DNA of 64,000 nt, taken from Asaia bogorensis (GTDB lineage: Bacteria > Pseudomonadota > Alphaproteobacteria > Acetobacterales > Acetobacteraceae). The position numbers and the translations under genes were made by a program. Where the stretch lies: the NCBI GenBank assembly GCA_945897825.1, contig CAMDGX010000007.1:1-64000 (forward strand). The letters are read 5' to 3'. The notes below the pieces were generated by a model, which was not told where the DNA came from, ran no database searches, and saw only the letters and a list, made by a program, of their open reading frames with translations. How positions within the stretch are numbered: the stretch's first letter is position 1; each line of letters starts with the position of its first letter. Positions 29,131-38,489 of this stretch are shown here, in pieces.

Positions 29131-30783
29131 TCAGGACTCGCGATACAGCAGCAGCACCACGCCGACCGCCAGGAAGCACAGCGGCCAGACCCAGCCGGCG
29201 ATGCGGCTGCCGGGCGGGTCCAGCCGAAGTTCCAGCCAGCGCGCCCAGCCGCCGGCGATGCCGGCCAGGGCCAGCGGGGTGTGGCTGATTTCGATCAGCA
29301 GCTGTTCCTTGACGTTGGCGATGGCGTGCGAATGGGTCAGCAGCGCGACGCCCGAGGCCGCGGTCAGGATCGGGAACACCAGCGGCTGCCAGCCGGTGCG
29401 CCGGCCGGTGATGCGCACGCGCCATTCGAACACCGCGAAGGACACCAGCACCAGCACGATCATCCGGTGCTGCAGCACCTCCACATCGCGCAGGCTGTCC
29501 CAGAACGACACGGCGCCGAGCGGCCACGCCTCGGGGTCGGAGCGCCAGAACAGGAAGCCGGCGAGGCCCAGGAACACCAGGGGCCAGTGCCCGGCGATCC
29601 CCAGCCCGGCGCGGTGCAGCAGGGCGAGCAGGGCAATGGCGATCACGAAGATGCCGGCCCAGTGGTGGTTGTATTCCGACCAGGCGAGGTCGGCTGCGTT
29701 GCGCGGCGGCAGGATGCCGGAGCCGGGGACGAAGGCGAGCTGCGGCTTCTGGCCGGCGGCGCGCGCCTCCTCGTCGAGTTTCGCCTGCAGGGCGGGCTGC
29801 GTCAGTTCGGCATGGTCGGGGGATTGCAGGCGCAGCCGGGGCGGCCAGTTGCGCTCGGCGATCTCCTGCCAGGTGACGCGGTCTTCGCGCAGGTCGATCG
29901 CCGGCGGCACGGAGGTCAGCGAGGCGGCGGCGAAGAAGATGGCGATGCCGACGCCCAGCTCCACCTCGGCGAAGCGGCGCAGGCGGTTGGTGCCAGGCGT
30001 CCGGTCGCGCCGCAGCCGGCGGATCAGACGGAAATTGCCCAGGCCGAGCAGCAGCAGGCCGGCGAGCATGGCGATCTTGGCCGAGACCATGACGCCGTAG
30101 GCGGTGCCGTAGAACCCCTGGCCGTCGCCGATATAAGCCCAGCCGAGCGCGCCGGCCGAGCCGAGCAGGCACAGCACGCCGATGATCGACAGGGTGGAGA
30201 AACGCTCGCCCACCGCGACGGCGGTGCCCGGCGCCTGGGCCAGGCGCAACGCGGCGAGGAAGGCCGGGATGCCGCCGATCCAGATTGCCGCGCCGAACTG
30301 GTGGATGCCGGACACCACCAGCAGCGGCACGCTCAGTTCCAGCCGCGCGGCTGCGTGTGTGGACAGCGTCGCGGCGGCCAGGATGCCGGCCACGAGCGGC
30401 AGCACCAGCCAGAAAGGCGCGCGTGGGCCGAGGCCGAACATCGCCCCGGCCAGGGCCAGCGCCAGCGCGACGCGGACGATGCCGGCCAGGGCGAATTGCG
30501 CGCCCAGCGCGTCGGCGATCGTGATGTCGAGCGTGCCGGCCAGCAGGGCGGCGGGCAGGGCGATCGAGCCGCTTTCGGCCACCGCCATGGCCAGCGCGCT
30601 CCAGCCGCCGATCGCTGCCGTGCGCGCGGCGATGCGCTGCCCGGTCTCGCCCAGCAGCCAGGCGCGTGGGCTGGCCAGGAACACCAGGAACAGCGCGCTG
30701 CCCAGCGCGATCGCCTGGCCAACCAGGGTCAGGCCGTGGAAGACCACCGAGAGGTAGCCGAACAGGTCGACGAGCAGTTCCAT
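29131..30783 (-). CDS. copD: CopD-family copper resistance/transport membrane protein
   Basis: The product is 550 aa with about 12-14 hydrophobic segments spread over its length. The CopD domain is recognisable in the first 300 residues, for example VVSGIHQFGAAIWIGGIPAF (conserved H and W-GG) and SAKIAMLAGLLLLGLGNFRL. The second half has a periplasmic-type loop and further helices with YNHHWAGIFVIAIALLAL and LTHSHAIANVKEQLLIEISH. It is inner-membrane, moving or handling copper together with CopC, whose gene lies one base upstream on the same strand. Confidence 0.85.
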   Translation of the reverse strand: MELLVDLFGYLSVVFHGLTLVGQAIALGSALFLVFLASPRAWLLGETGQRIAARTAAIGGWSALAMAVAESGSIALPAALLAGTLDITIADALGAQFALAGIVRVALALALAGAMFGLGPRAPFWLVLPLVAGILAAATLSTHAAARLELSVPLLVVSGIHQFGAAIWIGGIPAFLAALRLAQAPGTAVAVGERFSTLSIIGVLCLLGSAGALGWAYIGDGQGFYGTAYGVMVSAKIAMLAGLLLLGLGNFRLIRRLRRDRTPGTNRLRRFAEVELGVGIAIFFAAASLTSVPPAIDLREDRVTWQEIAERNWPPRLRLQSPDHAELTQPALQAKLDEEARAAGQKPQLAFVPGSGILPPRNAADLAWSEYNHHWAGIFVIAIALLALLHRAGLGIAGHWPLVFLGLAGFLFWRSDPEAWPLGAVSFWDSLRDVEVLQHRMIVLVLVSFAVFEWRVRITGRRTGWQPLVFPILTAASGVALLTHSHAIANVKEQLLIEISHTPLALAGIAGGWARWLELRLDPPGSRIAGWVWPLCFLAVGVVLLLYRES

Positions 30784-30784
30784 C

Positions 30785-31141
30785 TCAGGGCGTGACCGTG
30801 AACGGCACGTCGCCGCGGGTGATGTGGCCGTCGATCGCCAGCACCTGCCAGCGTAGCGTGTGCGCGCCGGGGGAGAGGGTGGCCTCGGCAGAGAGCACGT
30901 CGTCCGGCCCCGGCAGCAGGGCCAGCACCGTTTGCGTGCGGTCCGGCCTGATGAGCGTGAGGCGGGAGCGGGCGCGGTCGATGCGCGAGTTGAAGCGGAA
31001 GCTCAGCGTATGCGCGCCTGCCGGCAGGCGGGCCCGGTGGCCGGGGATGCTCTCGACCAGGATCGCGTGCGCCCGCGCGGGCCTAGCGAAGGCGGCGAGG
31101 AAGGCCAGGGTGAGCCAGCTTCGGCGATGCAGGCGGATCAC
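30785..31141 (-). CDS. copC: Periplasmic copper-binding protein CopC
   Basis: The product is 118 aa from GTG 31141. A signal peptide (RRSWLTLAFLAAFARPARA) ends just before His25, so the mature protein would begin HAILVESIPGHRARLPAG, placing His1 as the copper ligand as in CopC/PcoC. LSFRFNSRIDRARSRLTLI and LRWQVLAIDGHITRGDVPFT complete the beta-barrel, including the late Asp-Gly-His. It hands copper to or from the CopD encoded immediately after. Confidence 0.9.
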   Translation of the reverse strand: MIRLHRRSWLTLAFLAAFARPARAHAILVESIPGHRARLPAGAHTLSFRFNSRIDRARSRLTLIRPDRTQTVLALLPGPDDVLSAEATLSPGAHTLRWQVLAIDGHITRGDVPFTVTP

Positions 31142-31279
31142 GGGCGGGACCAGTTCTCGGAGCGGCGATCCCGGCGGTTTAGACCCGCCCGCCGCCGCTT
31201 GTCCAACGCCTGGACCTCGCGGCGCAAATCATGGTCTGGTGCGCGCAACCGGCCGCCGCCCAAGGAATTCGCAGATCGC

Positions 31280-31735
31280 ATGCCCCAGGCCACCCGCCCG
31301 CCCGCGCCGACCCGCAGCGACTTCCGCTGGTTCCACACCATCGGCACGCGCTGGATGGACAACGACGTGTACGGCCACGTGAACAACGTGGTCTATTATT
31401 CCTGGATCGACACGGCGGTGAACCGCTTCCTCATCGACCACGGCCTGCTGCGGATCGGGCAGAGCGAGGTGGTGGGGATCGTGGCCGAGACCGGGTGCCG
31501 CTTCCTGGCGCAGATGGCCTATCCCGACGACGTGACGGTCGGGCTGGCGGTGGCGAAGCTGGGCCGCAGCTCGGTGCGCTATTCCACCGGGATCTTCCGC
31601 AACGCGGAGGAGGGCGCCTCGGCGGCGGGCCACTTCGTGCATGTCTATGTCGACCGTGCGACGATGCGGCCGGTACCGATCCCGGAGAACGCCCGGGCGG
31701 CAATGAGCAAGATCACCAACCCGGAGGGGAACTGA
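31280..31735 (+). CDS. Acyl-CoA thioesterase, 4HBT/YbgC family
   Basis: The product is 151 aa with the hot-dog fold signature TIGTRWMDNDVYGHVNNVVYYSW (conserved Asp and HVNN), then GIVAETGCRFLAQMAYPD and SSVRYSTGIFRNAE. Such enzymes hydrolyse short acyl- or aryl-CoA thioesters. ATG 31280 gives the usual short N terminus. It is followed after two bases by an SDR gene, so the pair is an operon divergent from copC-copD. Confidence 0.9.
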   Translation: MPQATRPPAPTRSDFRWFHTIGTRWMDNDVYGHVNNVVYYSWIDTAVNRFLIDHGLLRIGQSEVVGIVAETGCRFLAQMAYPDDVTVGLAVAKLGRSSVRYSTGIFRNAEEGASAAGHFVHVYVDRATMRPVPIPENARAAMSKITNPEGN

Positions 31736-31737
31736 CC

Positions 31738-32520
31738 ATGGATTTCGGAATTCGCGGCCGCAAGGCGATCGTGTGTGCGGCCAGCAAGGGGCTCGGCCGG
31801 GCCTGCGCCATGTCCCTGGCGCGCGAGGGGGTGGACCTTGTGATCACCGCGCGCGGCAAGGAGGCGCTGGAGGCGACGGCGGCGGAGATCCGCGCGCAGT
31901 ACCAGGTGAACGTCATCACCGTGGTGGGCGACATCTCCACCGAGCAGGGCCGTGCCGACGCGCTGGGCGCCTGCCCGAACCCGGACATCCTGGTGAACAA
32001 CGCCGGCGGCCCGCCGCCCGGGGATTTCCGCAACTGGGAGCGCGACGACTGGATCAAGGCCATCGACGCCAACATGCTGACGCCGATCTTCCTGATCAAG
32101 GCGGTGGTGGACGGCATGATCGACCGCAAGTTCGGCCGCATCGTGAACATCACCTCCGCCTCGGTGAAGTCGCCGATCCCGCATCTGGGCATGAGCAACG
32201 GCGCGCGGGCCGGCCTCACCGGCTTCGTGGCGGGCCTGGCGCGCCAGGTGTGCAAGCACAACGTGACGATCAACGGGCTGCTGCCGGGGCCGTTCAACAC
32301 CGACCGCATCCGCGGCACCACCAAGGCGATGGCGGAGAAGGCGGGCAAGAGCTTCGAGGAGGCGCTGGCCGATGTCGGCAAGAGCAACCCGACCGGGCGC
32401 ATCGGCGACCCCGCCGAGTTCGGCGATGCCTGCGCCTTCCTGTGCAGCGCCAGCGCCGGGTTCATCGTGGGGCAGAACCTCGTGATGGACGGGGGAAGCT
32501 TCAACTCGTCGATGGGGTAA
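31738..32520 (+). CDS. SDR-family protein lacking the catalytic Tyr/Lys pair
   Basis: The product is 260 aa with a Rossmann fold: KAIVCAASKGLGRACAMSLA (variant of TGxxxGxG), VVGDIS, and ILVNNAGGPPPGDFRNWERD. After RIVNITSASVKSPIPHLG the position of YxxxK reads MSNGA, so both Tyr and Lys are absent. The family knows such forms (the BKR-like subgroup with NNAGGPPPG, often labelled 3-oxoacyl reductase-like). C-terminal features INGLLPGPFNTDRIRG and FIVGQNLVMDGGS are normal. It may bind nucleotide without classical catalysis or use another acid-base pair. It is coupled to the thioesterase gene. Confidence 0.88.
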   Translation: MDFGIRGRKAIVCAASKGLGRACAMSLAREGVDLVITARGKEALEATAAEIRAQYQVNVITVVGDISTEQGRADALGACPNPDILVNNAGGPPPGDFRNWERDDWIKAIDANMLTPIFLIKAVVDGMIDRKFGRIVNITSASVKSPIPHLGMSNGARAGLTGFVAGLARQVCKHNVTINGLLPGPFNTDRIRGTTKAMAEKAGKSFEEALADVGKSNPTGRIGDPAEFGDACAFLCSASAGFIVGQNLVMDGGSFNSSMG

Positions 32521-32655
32521 GAAAGCAGTTCTTTTTTGAAAAAAAGAACCAAAAAACTTTCGTCCCTTTGCTGGAGGGCTAGCCACTCGGCAAAGGGATG
32601 AAAGTCTTTTTGCTTCTTTTTCTACAGAAAAAGAAGGTCTTCCGTTCCTCTGGAG
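32521..32655. repeat. AT-palindrome intergenic element, copy 5
   Basis: The left hairpin GTTCTTTTTTG/AAAAAAAGAAC and right hairpin GCTTCTTTTTC/GAAAAAGAAG flank inner arms ACTTTCGTCCCTTTGC and GCAAAGGGATGAAAGT (one G-T mismatch). The whole 130-bp element can fold as one cruciform. It lies between the SDR gene and the amidase gene, both on plus. Confidence 0.85.
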
Positions 32656-32661
32656 TACCCC

Positions 32662-34095
32662 ATGGCCGATCTCGCCTTCCGTTCCGCGAAGCATCTTGCC
32701 GCGCTGGTCCGCAAGCGCAAGATCGGCTGCGTGGAGCTGCTGGACCATTTCATCGCCCGCATCGAGCGGCTCGACACCCGGCTGAACGCCGTGGTGGTGC
32801 GCGATTTCGAGGCGGCGCGACGGCGGGCGCGCACGCTGGACAAGATGAAGGAGCCGATCGGGAAGCTGCACGGCGTGCCGGTGACGGTGAAGGAGAGCTT
32901 TGACGTCGCCGGCCTGCCGACCTGCTGGGGCGTGCCGGCGCTGCACCGGATCGCCACCGCCGATGCCGTGGCGGTGGAGCGGCTGCGCCATGCCGGCGCG
33001 GTGGTGATGGGCAAGACCAACGTGCCGCCGATGCTGGAGGACTGGCAGGCGAGCAACCCGGTGCATGGCACCACCAACAATCCCTGGGACGTCGCGCGCT
33101 CGCCCGGCGGGTCTTCCGGCGGGGCGGCGGCGGCATTGGCGGCCGGGCTGACGGGGCTTGAGGTCGGCAGCGACATTGGCGGGTCGATCCGCCAGCCGGC
33201 GCATGCGTGCGGCGTTTTCGGACACAAGCCGAGCTGGGGCCTGCTGCCGGCCTATGGCCACCAGCCGGTGGCGGAGGGGTCCGGGGAGGTGGACATCGCC
33301 TGCATCGGGCCGCTGGCGCGAACGGCGGGCGACCTGGCGCTGGCGCTGGATGTGCTGGCGGGACCTGATTCGCTGGACAGCACCATGCCGCTCGCGCTGC
33401 CCAGGGGCCCCAGATCCGCCAAGGGGCTGCGCGTGGCGGTCTGGGCCGAGGACGCGGCGACGCGCACCGACGGCGAGGTGACGGATGCCGTGCTGGCGGC
33501 CGGGCGAGCGCTGGCCAAGGCGGGGGCGGTGGTGAGCACCACGGCCCGGCCGGCGGTGGACCCGGCCGAGGCGTTCAACGTGTATCTGCGGCTGCTGGGG
33601 GCGGTGACGCTGAGCTACCTGCCGCCGCCCGAGGCGGAGGCGATGGCCGCGCGGCTGGCCGCCCTGCCGGCGGAGGATCGGTCGGCCGATGCGGAGATCC
33701 TGCGCGCCTTCGGCGTGCCGCATGCGCAGTGGCTGGGGCTGCACGCGCGCCGCAACCGGATGCGCCGGGCCTGGGGGGCGCTCTTCCGCGAATGGGACGT
33801 GCTGCTGTGCCCCAGTTTCGCCGTGCCGGCGCAGCCGCACATGCCGGACGGCAGCGACAAGTTCGCCATGATCGGCGATGCGCGGGAGGAATGGGGCGAA
33901 TTGCTGTTCTGGCCCGGCGTCATCGGCGCGATGCTGCTGCCGGCCAGTGCCGCGCCGGTGGGGATGAGCGCCGAAGGGTTGCCGATCGGCTGCCAGATCG
34001 TCGGGCCGATGCATGGCGACCGGACGACGATCGCGGTCGCTGGAATGCTGGAGGACTTGCTGGGCGGGTATCGGGCGCCGGAAGGGTGGGAGTGA
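32662..34095 (+). CDS. Amidase signature family hydrolase
   Basis: The product is 477 aa. The Ser-cisSer-Lys triad can be placed: Lys77 in VTVKESFDVAG, Ser152 in SPGGSSGGAAAALAAG and Ser175 in GSDIGGSIRQPAHACGVFG. GKTNVPPMLEDWQASNPV and GTTNNPWDVARS are family features. It hydrolyses a carboxamide of unknown identity; GatA is ruled out by the lack of gatB/gatC and by the sequence around HKPSWG. It is a stand-alone gene bounded by AT-palindrome elements on both sides. Confidence 0.9.
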   Translation: MADLAFRSAKHLAALVRKRKIGCVELLDHFIARIERLDTRLNAVVVRDFEAARRRARTLDKMKEPIGKLHGVPVTVKESFDVAGLPTCWGVPALHRIATADAVAVERLRHAGAVVMGKTNVPPMLEDWQASNPVHGTTNNPWDVARSPGGSSGGAAAALAAGLTGLEVGSDIGGSIRQPAHACGVFGHKPSWGLLPAYGHQPVAEGSGEVDIACIGPLARTAGDLALALDVLAGPDSLDSTMPLALPRGPRSAKGLRVAVWAEDAATRTDGEVTDAVLAAGRALAKAGAVVSTTARPAVDPAEAFNVYLRLLGAVTLSYLPPPEAEAMAARLAALPAEDRSADAEILRAFGVPHAQWLGLHARRNRMRRAWGALFREWDVLLCPSFAVPAQPHMPDGSDKFAMIGDAREEWGELLFWPGVIGAMLLPASAAPVGMSAEGLPIGCQIVGPMHGDRTTIAVAGMLEDLLGGYRAPEGWE

Positions 34096-34228
34096 AGGGA
34101 AGAGTCTTCTTTTTCTGAAGAAAAAGAAGCAAAAAGACTTTCCATCCATTTGCGCCAGGTGTGCCGATCAATCCCGGGGCAAATGGATGGAAGTTTTTTG
34201 GTTCTTTTTTTCAAAAAAGAACCTTCTT
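34096..34228. repeat. AT-palindrome intergenic element, copy 6
   Basis: CTTCTTTTTCTGAAGAAAAAGAAG (left) and GGTTCTTTTTTTCAAAAAAGAACC (right) are strong hairpins. Inner arms ACTTTCCATCCATTTGC and GCAAATGGATGGAAAGT are exactly complementary over 17 bases. The orientation is inverted relative to copy 5. It lies between the amidase gene and tRNA-Leu. Confidence 0.85.
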
Positions 34229-34231
34229 CCT

Positions 34232-34317
34232 TGGTGCGGGCGGCGGGACTCGAACCCGCACTCCCTGACGGGAAGCAGATTTTAAGTCTGCTGCGGCTAC
34301 CGTTTCGCCACGCCCGC
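34232..34317 (-). tRNA. tRNA-Leu (anticodon UAA), CCA encoded
   Basis: Read on minus, the acceptor stem GCGGGCG (34317-34311) pairs with CGCCCGC, followed by discriminator A and an encoded CCA (34234-34232). The anticodon arm is GCAGA-CTTAAAA-TCTGC with anticodon TAA. The long variable arm (CTTCCCGTCAGGGAG) marks a class II leucine tRNA, and the T arm contains GGTTCGAGTCC. It reads UUA codons, rare in this genome. The gene begins 41 bp downstream of the aminotransferase stop on the same strand. Confidence 0.96.
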
Positions 34318-34361
34318 GCCGTGCGCCAGTTTCGGCCGGAGACGCCGGCGGCGCAATCCCG

Positions 34362-35498
34362 TCATGCCGCCAGTTCCGCACGCAGAGCCTTGGCGAAGGC
34401 GGCGACGTCGCCTTCGTGGTTGTACACATGCGGGCTGACGCGCATCACGCCCAGCCGGTCGGCGACATGGATGCCGCGGGCGGCCAGGCGGTCGAGCAGA
34501 CCGGGGGGCATGCCGCCGGCGAGGCGCAGGCCGAGGATGTGCGGCGCGCGGCGGTCGCGCGGCAGCATCGACAGGCTTGGCAGGTCGGCGACGTCGCGGG
34601 CGAGCGCGTCGGTCAGGCCGCGTAGGCGGGCGGCGATGGCCGGACGGTCCCATTGCAACACCTGTTCGAGCCCCACGGCCGCCATCGGCAGGCCGATCGG
34701 GTCGTTGCGCTCGCCACGGTCGAAGCGGCGCGCGGTCGGGATGTAGCTGTTGGAGCCGGGCGCGCGGGCGGGGCCGTGGTTCTCCAGCGGCACGCCGTCC
34801 TGGTGTTCGGGAGCGACGTAGAGGAAGGCGAGGCTGTAGGGGCCGAGTACCCATTTGTAGGTCGGGAAGGCGAGGAAATCCGGCTTCAACGCGGCGAGGT
34901 CGAGGTCGAGCACGCCGGTGGACTGGGTGGCGTCGATGACGATGCGAGCGCCCTGGCGGTGCAGCGCGGGGGCGATGCGGCCGAGGTCGATCAGGGCGCC
35001 GTCGCTCCAGTGCAAAGGCGTGAGGGCGGCGAGGCCGACCGGGGCGGCGCCGGGGCGCTCGATGGCTTCGAGCAGGGCGGCGGTCCAGTCGCCATCGGTC
35101 GGGCGGGGCACGACCTCGACGGTGGCGCCGGCGGCGGCGGCGAGCTCGGGCCAGACCAGGGCGAGGGAGGGGAACTCGCCCTCGATCATCAGCACGCGGG
35201 TGCCGCGAGCGATTTTCAGGTTCCGCGCGGCGGTGGCGATGCCGTAGCTGACCGCGCCGGTGATGGCGACGTTGTCCGGCGCCGTGCCCAGCAGGGCTGC
35301 GGCGGCGGTGCGGGCGCGTTCCGAGATGGCGGTGCCGTGGGTGGGGCCCATGTGCCAGGGGAAGCTCTTGGTGGTGACGCCAAGCTGCCCGGCCTCACGG
35401 ACGGCGCGCGGGAGGGGAACGTAGGCGGCGGCGTTGAGGTAGGCGACGTCGTCGGGGATTTCGAACAGGTCGCGCTGGCAGGCGAGGGGGGCGGTCAC
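34362..35498 (-). CDS. PLP-dependent class V aminotransferase / cysteine desulfurase-like protein
   Basis: The product is 378 aa from GTG 35498, which overlaps the upstream dehydrogenase stop (GTGA). The fold-type I features are DVAYLNAAAYVPLPRAVREA, ITGAVSYGIATAARNLKIA, LIEGEFPSLALVWPELA, RIVIDATQSTGVLDLDL and the PLP Lys in FPTYKWVLGPYSLAFLYVAP, then RFDRGERNDPIGLPMAAVGL and VMRVSPHVYNHEGDVA. No cysteine-desulfurase Cys loop is evident, so it is more likely an aminotransferase or epimerase-like enzyme. Coupling to a D-2-hydroxyacid dehydrogenase suggests conversion between 2-hydroxy, 2-oxo and amino acids. Confidence 0.85.
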   Translation of the reverse strand: MTAPLACQRDLFEIPDDVAYLNAAAYVPLPRAVREAGQLGVTTKSFPWHMGPTHGTAISERARTAAAALLGTAPDNVAITGAVSYGIATAARNLKIARGTRVLMIEGEFPSLALVWPELAAAAGATVEVVPRPTDGDWTAALLEAIERPGAAPVGLAALTPLHWSDGALIDLGRIAPALHRQGARIVIDATQSTGVLDLDLAALKPDFLAFPTYKWVLGPYSLAFLYVAPEHQDGVPLENHGPARAPGSNSYIPTARRFDRGERNDPIGLPMAAVGLEQVLQWDRPAIAARLRGLTDALARDVADLPSLSMLPRDRRAPHILGLRLAGGMPPGLLDRLAARGIHVADRLGVMRVSPHVYNHEGDVAAFAKALRAELAA

Positions 35499-36487
35499 GG
35501 CGCGTTCCTTCCCAGCGATTCCGAATTGACCACGTAGCCGGGGTCCAGCGTGCCGTCGAAATAGTCGAGGATGTTGGCCACCGCCCGGCGGGACATCTTG
35601 GCGTAGCATTCCAGCGGGGCGGCGGCGTTGTGCGGGGCGAGCACGATGTTGGGCAGCTTGAACAGCGGATTGTCCGGGTTCGGCGGCTCCTGCACCATGA
35701 CGTCGATGCCGGCCGCCTCGATGGTGCCGTCGGCCAGCGCCACGGCCAGCGCTGCCTCGTCCACCAGGCCGCCGCGGGCGGTGTTGATCAGCCAGGCGGT
35801 CGGCTTCATCTGCTTGAGGAACGAGGCGTCGACCATGTGCCGCGTCTCGGCGCTGAGCGGGCAGTGCAGGCTGACGACATCGGCCAGCGGCACGGCCTCC
35901 ATCAGCTTCGGCGCCGGGATGTGGCCGTCGGCGGCGATGCGCGGGGTGGGGAAGGCGGGGTCGTGCACCATGACCTTCATGCCGAAGGCGGTGCAGAGCT
36001 TGGCCACCCGGGTGCCGATGCGGCCGTAGCCGATCAGCAGGATGGTGCGCTCCGACAACTCGTGCATGCGCCGGCCGGTCTGGATCATCCAGGTTCCCGC
36101 CCGCACCGAGGCGTCGTACTCCACGGTGCGTCGGGCGGTGGCCAGCATCAGCATCATGGCGTGCTCGGCGACCGAGAGGTCGTTGGCGCCGTTGACCACG
36201 CCGACGGTGACGCCGCGCCGCGTGCATTCGGGAATGTCCAGCGTGTCGAAGCCGACGCCGAAGCGGCTGACCATGCGCAGCCGGGGGGCGGCGGCCAGCA
36301 GGTCGGCCTGCACCTTCTCCAGCCCCACCATGATCGCATCGGCATCGACGGCGGCGGCGGCGAGTTCCTTCTGCAGCGGCGGGCCACGGAAATCCTTCGA
36401 CAGCAGCGTCACCTCGATATCGGGGCGGGCGGCGAGCATCTCCATGGCGGTGGGGTGCAGCGCGCGGCAGAAGACGACTTTGGGCAT
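35495..36487 (-). CDS. D-2-hydroxyacid dehydrogenase (phosphoglycerate dehydrogenase-like)
   Basis: The product is 330 aa from ATG 36487. It contains RLRMVSRFGVGFDTLDIPEC, the NAD-binding ILLIGYGRIGTRVAKLCTAF, DVVSLHCPLSAETRHMVDA, TAWLINTARGGLVDEAALA with the catalytic Arg, and NPLFKLPNIVLAPHNAAAPL with the catalytic His. There is no ACT domain, so it is not a full SerA. It oxidises or reduces a D-2-hydroxyacid with NAD(H). It forms a coupled pair with the downstream class V aminotransferase and is divergent from the leuA leader. Confidence 0.9.
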   Translation of the reverse strand: MPKVVFCRALHPTAMEMLAARPDIEVTLLSKDFRGPPLQKELAAAAVDADAIMVGLEKVQADLLAAAPRLRMVSRFGVGFDTLDIPECTRRGVTVGVVNGANDLSVAEHAMMLMLATARRTVEYDASVRAGTWMIQTGRRMHELSERTILLIGYGRIGTRVAKLCTAFGMKVMVHDPAFPTPRIAADGHIPAPKLMEAVPLADVVSLHCPLSAETRHMVDASFLKQMKPTAWLINTARGGLVDEAALAVALADGTIEAAGIDVMVQEPPNPDNPLFKLPNIVLAPHNAAAPLECYAKMSRRAVANILDYFDGTLDPGYVVNSESLGRNAP

Positions 36488-36544
36488 TTGGGCGTTCCCG
36501 CGGGATTGGACGTTTTTGGGATTACTGGGTTGCGCGGGCGATGC

Positions 36545-36573
36545 TTGCACCATCGGGGGGGCGCCGCTAGTGT
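36545..36573 (+). promoter_or_regulatory. Candidate promoter of the leuA leader
   Basis: TTGCAC (36545-36550), a 17-base spacer and TAGTGT (36568-36573) resemble a sigma-70 promoter. Transcription would begin at about 36580-36582, at or next to the ATG of the leader peptide, giving an almost leaderless message. The consensus match is moderate. Confidence 0.4.
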
Positions 36574-36581
36574 CCGCGGCC

Positions 36582-36683
36582 ATGCACGAGGCAGTTCCCT
36601 TTGCCGGGCTGGATGCGCAGGTTGTTGCGCCCGCTTCCGCGTGCCTCCTTCTTCCCCTTCGACTTAGCCGCCCCTGGGCGTGA
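36582..36683 (+). CDS. Putative leucine leader peptide (leuL-like), 33 aa
   Basis: The frame is ATG 36582 to TGA 36681-36683. The peptide ends CLLLPLRLSRPWA: five leucines in seven positions at codons 36645-36665. The codons are CTC, CTT, CTT, CTT and CTT, while CTG dominates in every neighbouring gene, so these are rare codons placed as a sensor. It is followed by mutually exclusive hairpins and leuA. Stalling of ribosomes here when Leu-tRNA is short would control leuA. The cluster and codons are seen directly; the role is inferred from known amino-acid attenuators. Confidence 0.7.
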   Translation: MHEAVPFAGLDAQVVAPASACLLLPLRLSRPWA

Positions 36684-36741
36684 CGCCGCGCGAGTGCGGC
36701 ATCGCTCAGGGGAAGCCCTGAGGCCGGCCGCGCGCGCGGCC
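36645..36741 (+). promoter_or_regulatory. leuA transcription attenuator, candidate
   Basis: Three pairings compete. (A) CTTCCCC at 36651-36657, inside the Leu codons, with GGGGAAG at 36709-36715. (B) CCCCTGGGCG at 36671-36680 with CGCTCAGGGG at 36703-36712, enclosing GCCGC/GCGGC. (C) A 7-bp stem with loop GAAG at 36705-36722. A further self-complementary GC block is at 36726-36741. A ribosome on the Leu codons would block A and change which of B or C forms. No U-run follows, so termination (or translation block) must be tested. Confidence 0.55.
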
Positions 36742-36785
36742 CCCGCGCCATGAGCGCACCAAGGTTGAACGAGGAAGTGCCCACC

Positions 36786-38372
<1,587 letters not shown>

Positions 38373-38382
38373 GGCGCGCCGA

Positions 38383-38489
38383 CTAGAGCGGAAGCCCTGC
38401 TGATAGTCGCACGGCTTCCGCTCTAGGTTTTTGATTAAGAACGCAAATCTTCCGACCGGATGATTCCATCCGGTCGGATATTGCTCTAG
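38383..38489. terminator. Double hairpin between convergent leuA and the FG-GAP gene
   Basis: CTAGAGCGGAAGCC (38383-38396) pairs exactly with GGCTTCCGCTCTAG (38413-38426), followed by GTTTTTG. A second hairpin pairs TCCGACCGGAT (38451-38461) with ATCCGGTCGGA (38468-38478). The outer CTAGAGC (38383-38389) can also pair with GCTCTAG (38483-38489), making one three-branched structure that overlaps the stop codon of the minus-strand gene. Confidence 0.7.

Noticed and set aside
32662-34095. Amidase as GatA of a tRNA amidotransferase
   Set aside because: No gatB or gatC is nearby, and the protein lacks GatA-specific motifs beyond the shared amidase signature.
34136-34285. Short plus-strand frame with VRAAGLEPALPDGKQ-type sequence
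   Set aside because: This is the well-known translation artefact of a tRNA gene read on the opposite strand; the tRNA-Leu fold at 34232-34317 is complete.
36750-36785. Upstream start ATG 36750 for leuA
   Set aside because: It would place the ribosome site GAGGAAG inside the gene, and start within the GC block that follows the attenuator; ATG 36786 has the properly spaced site.
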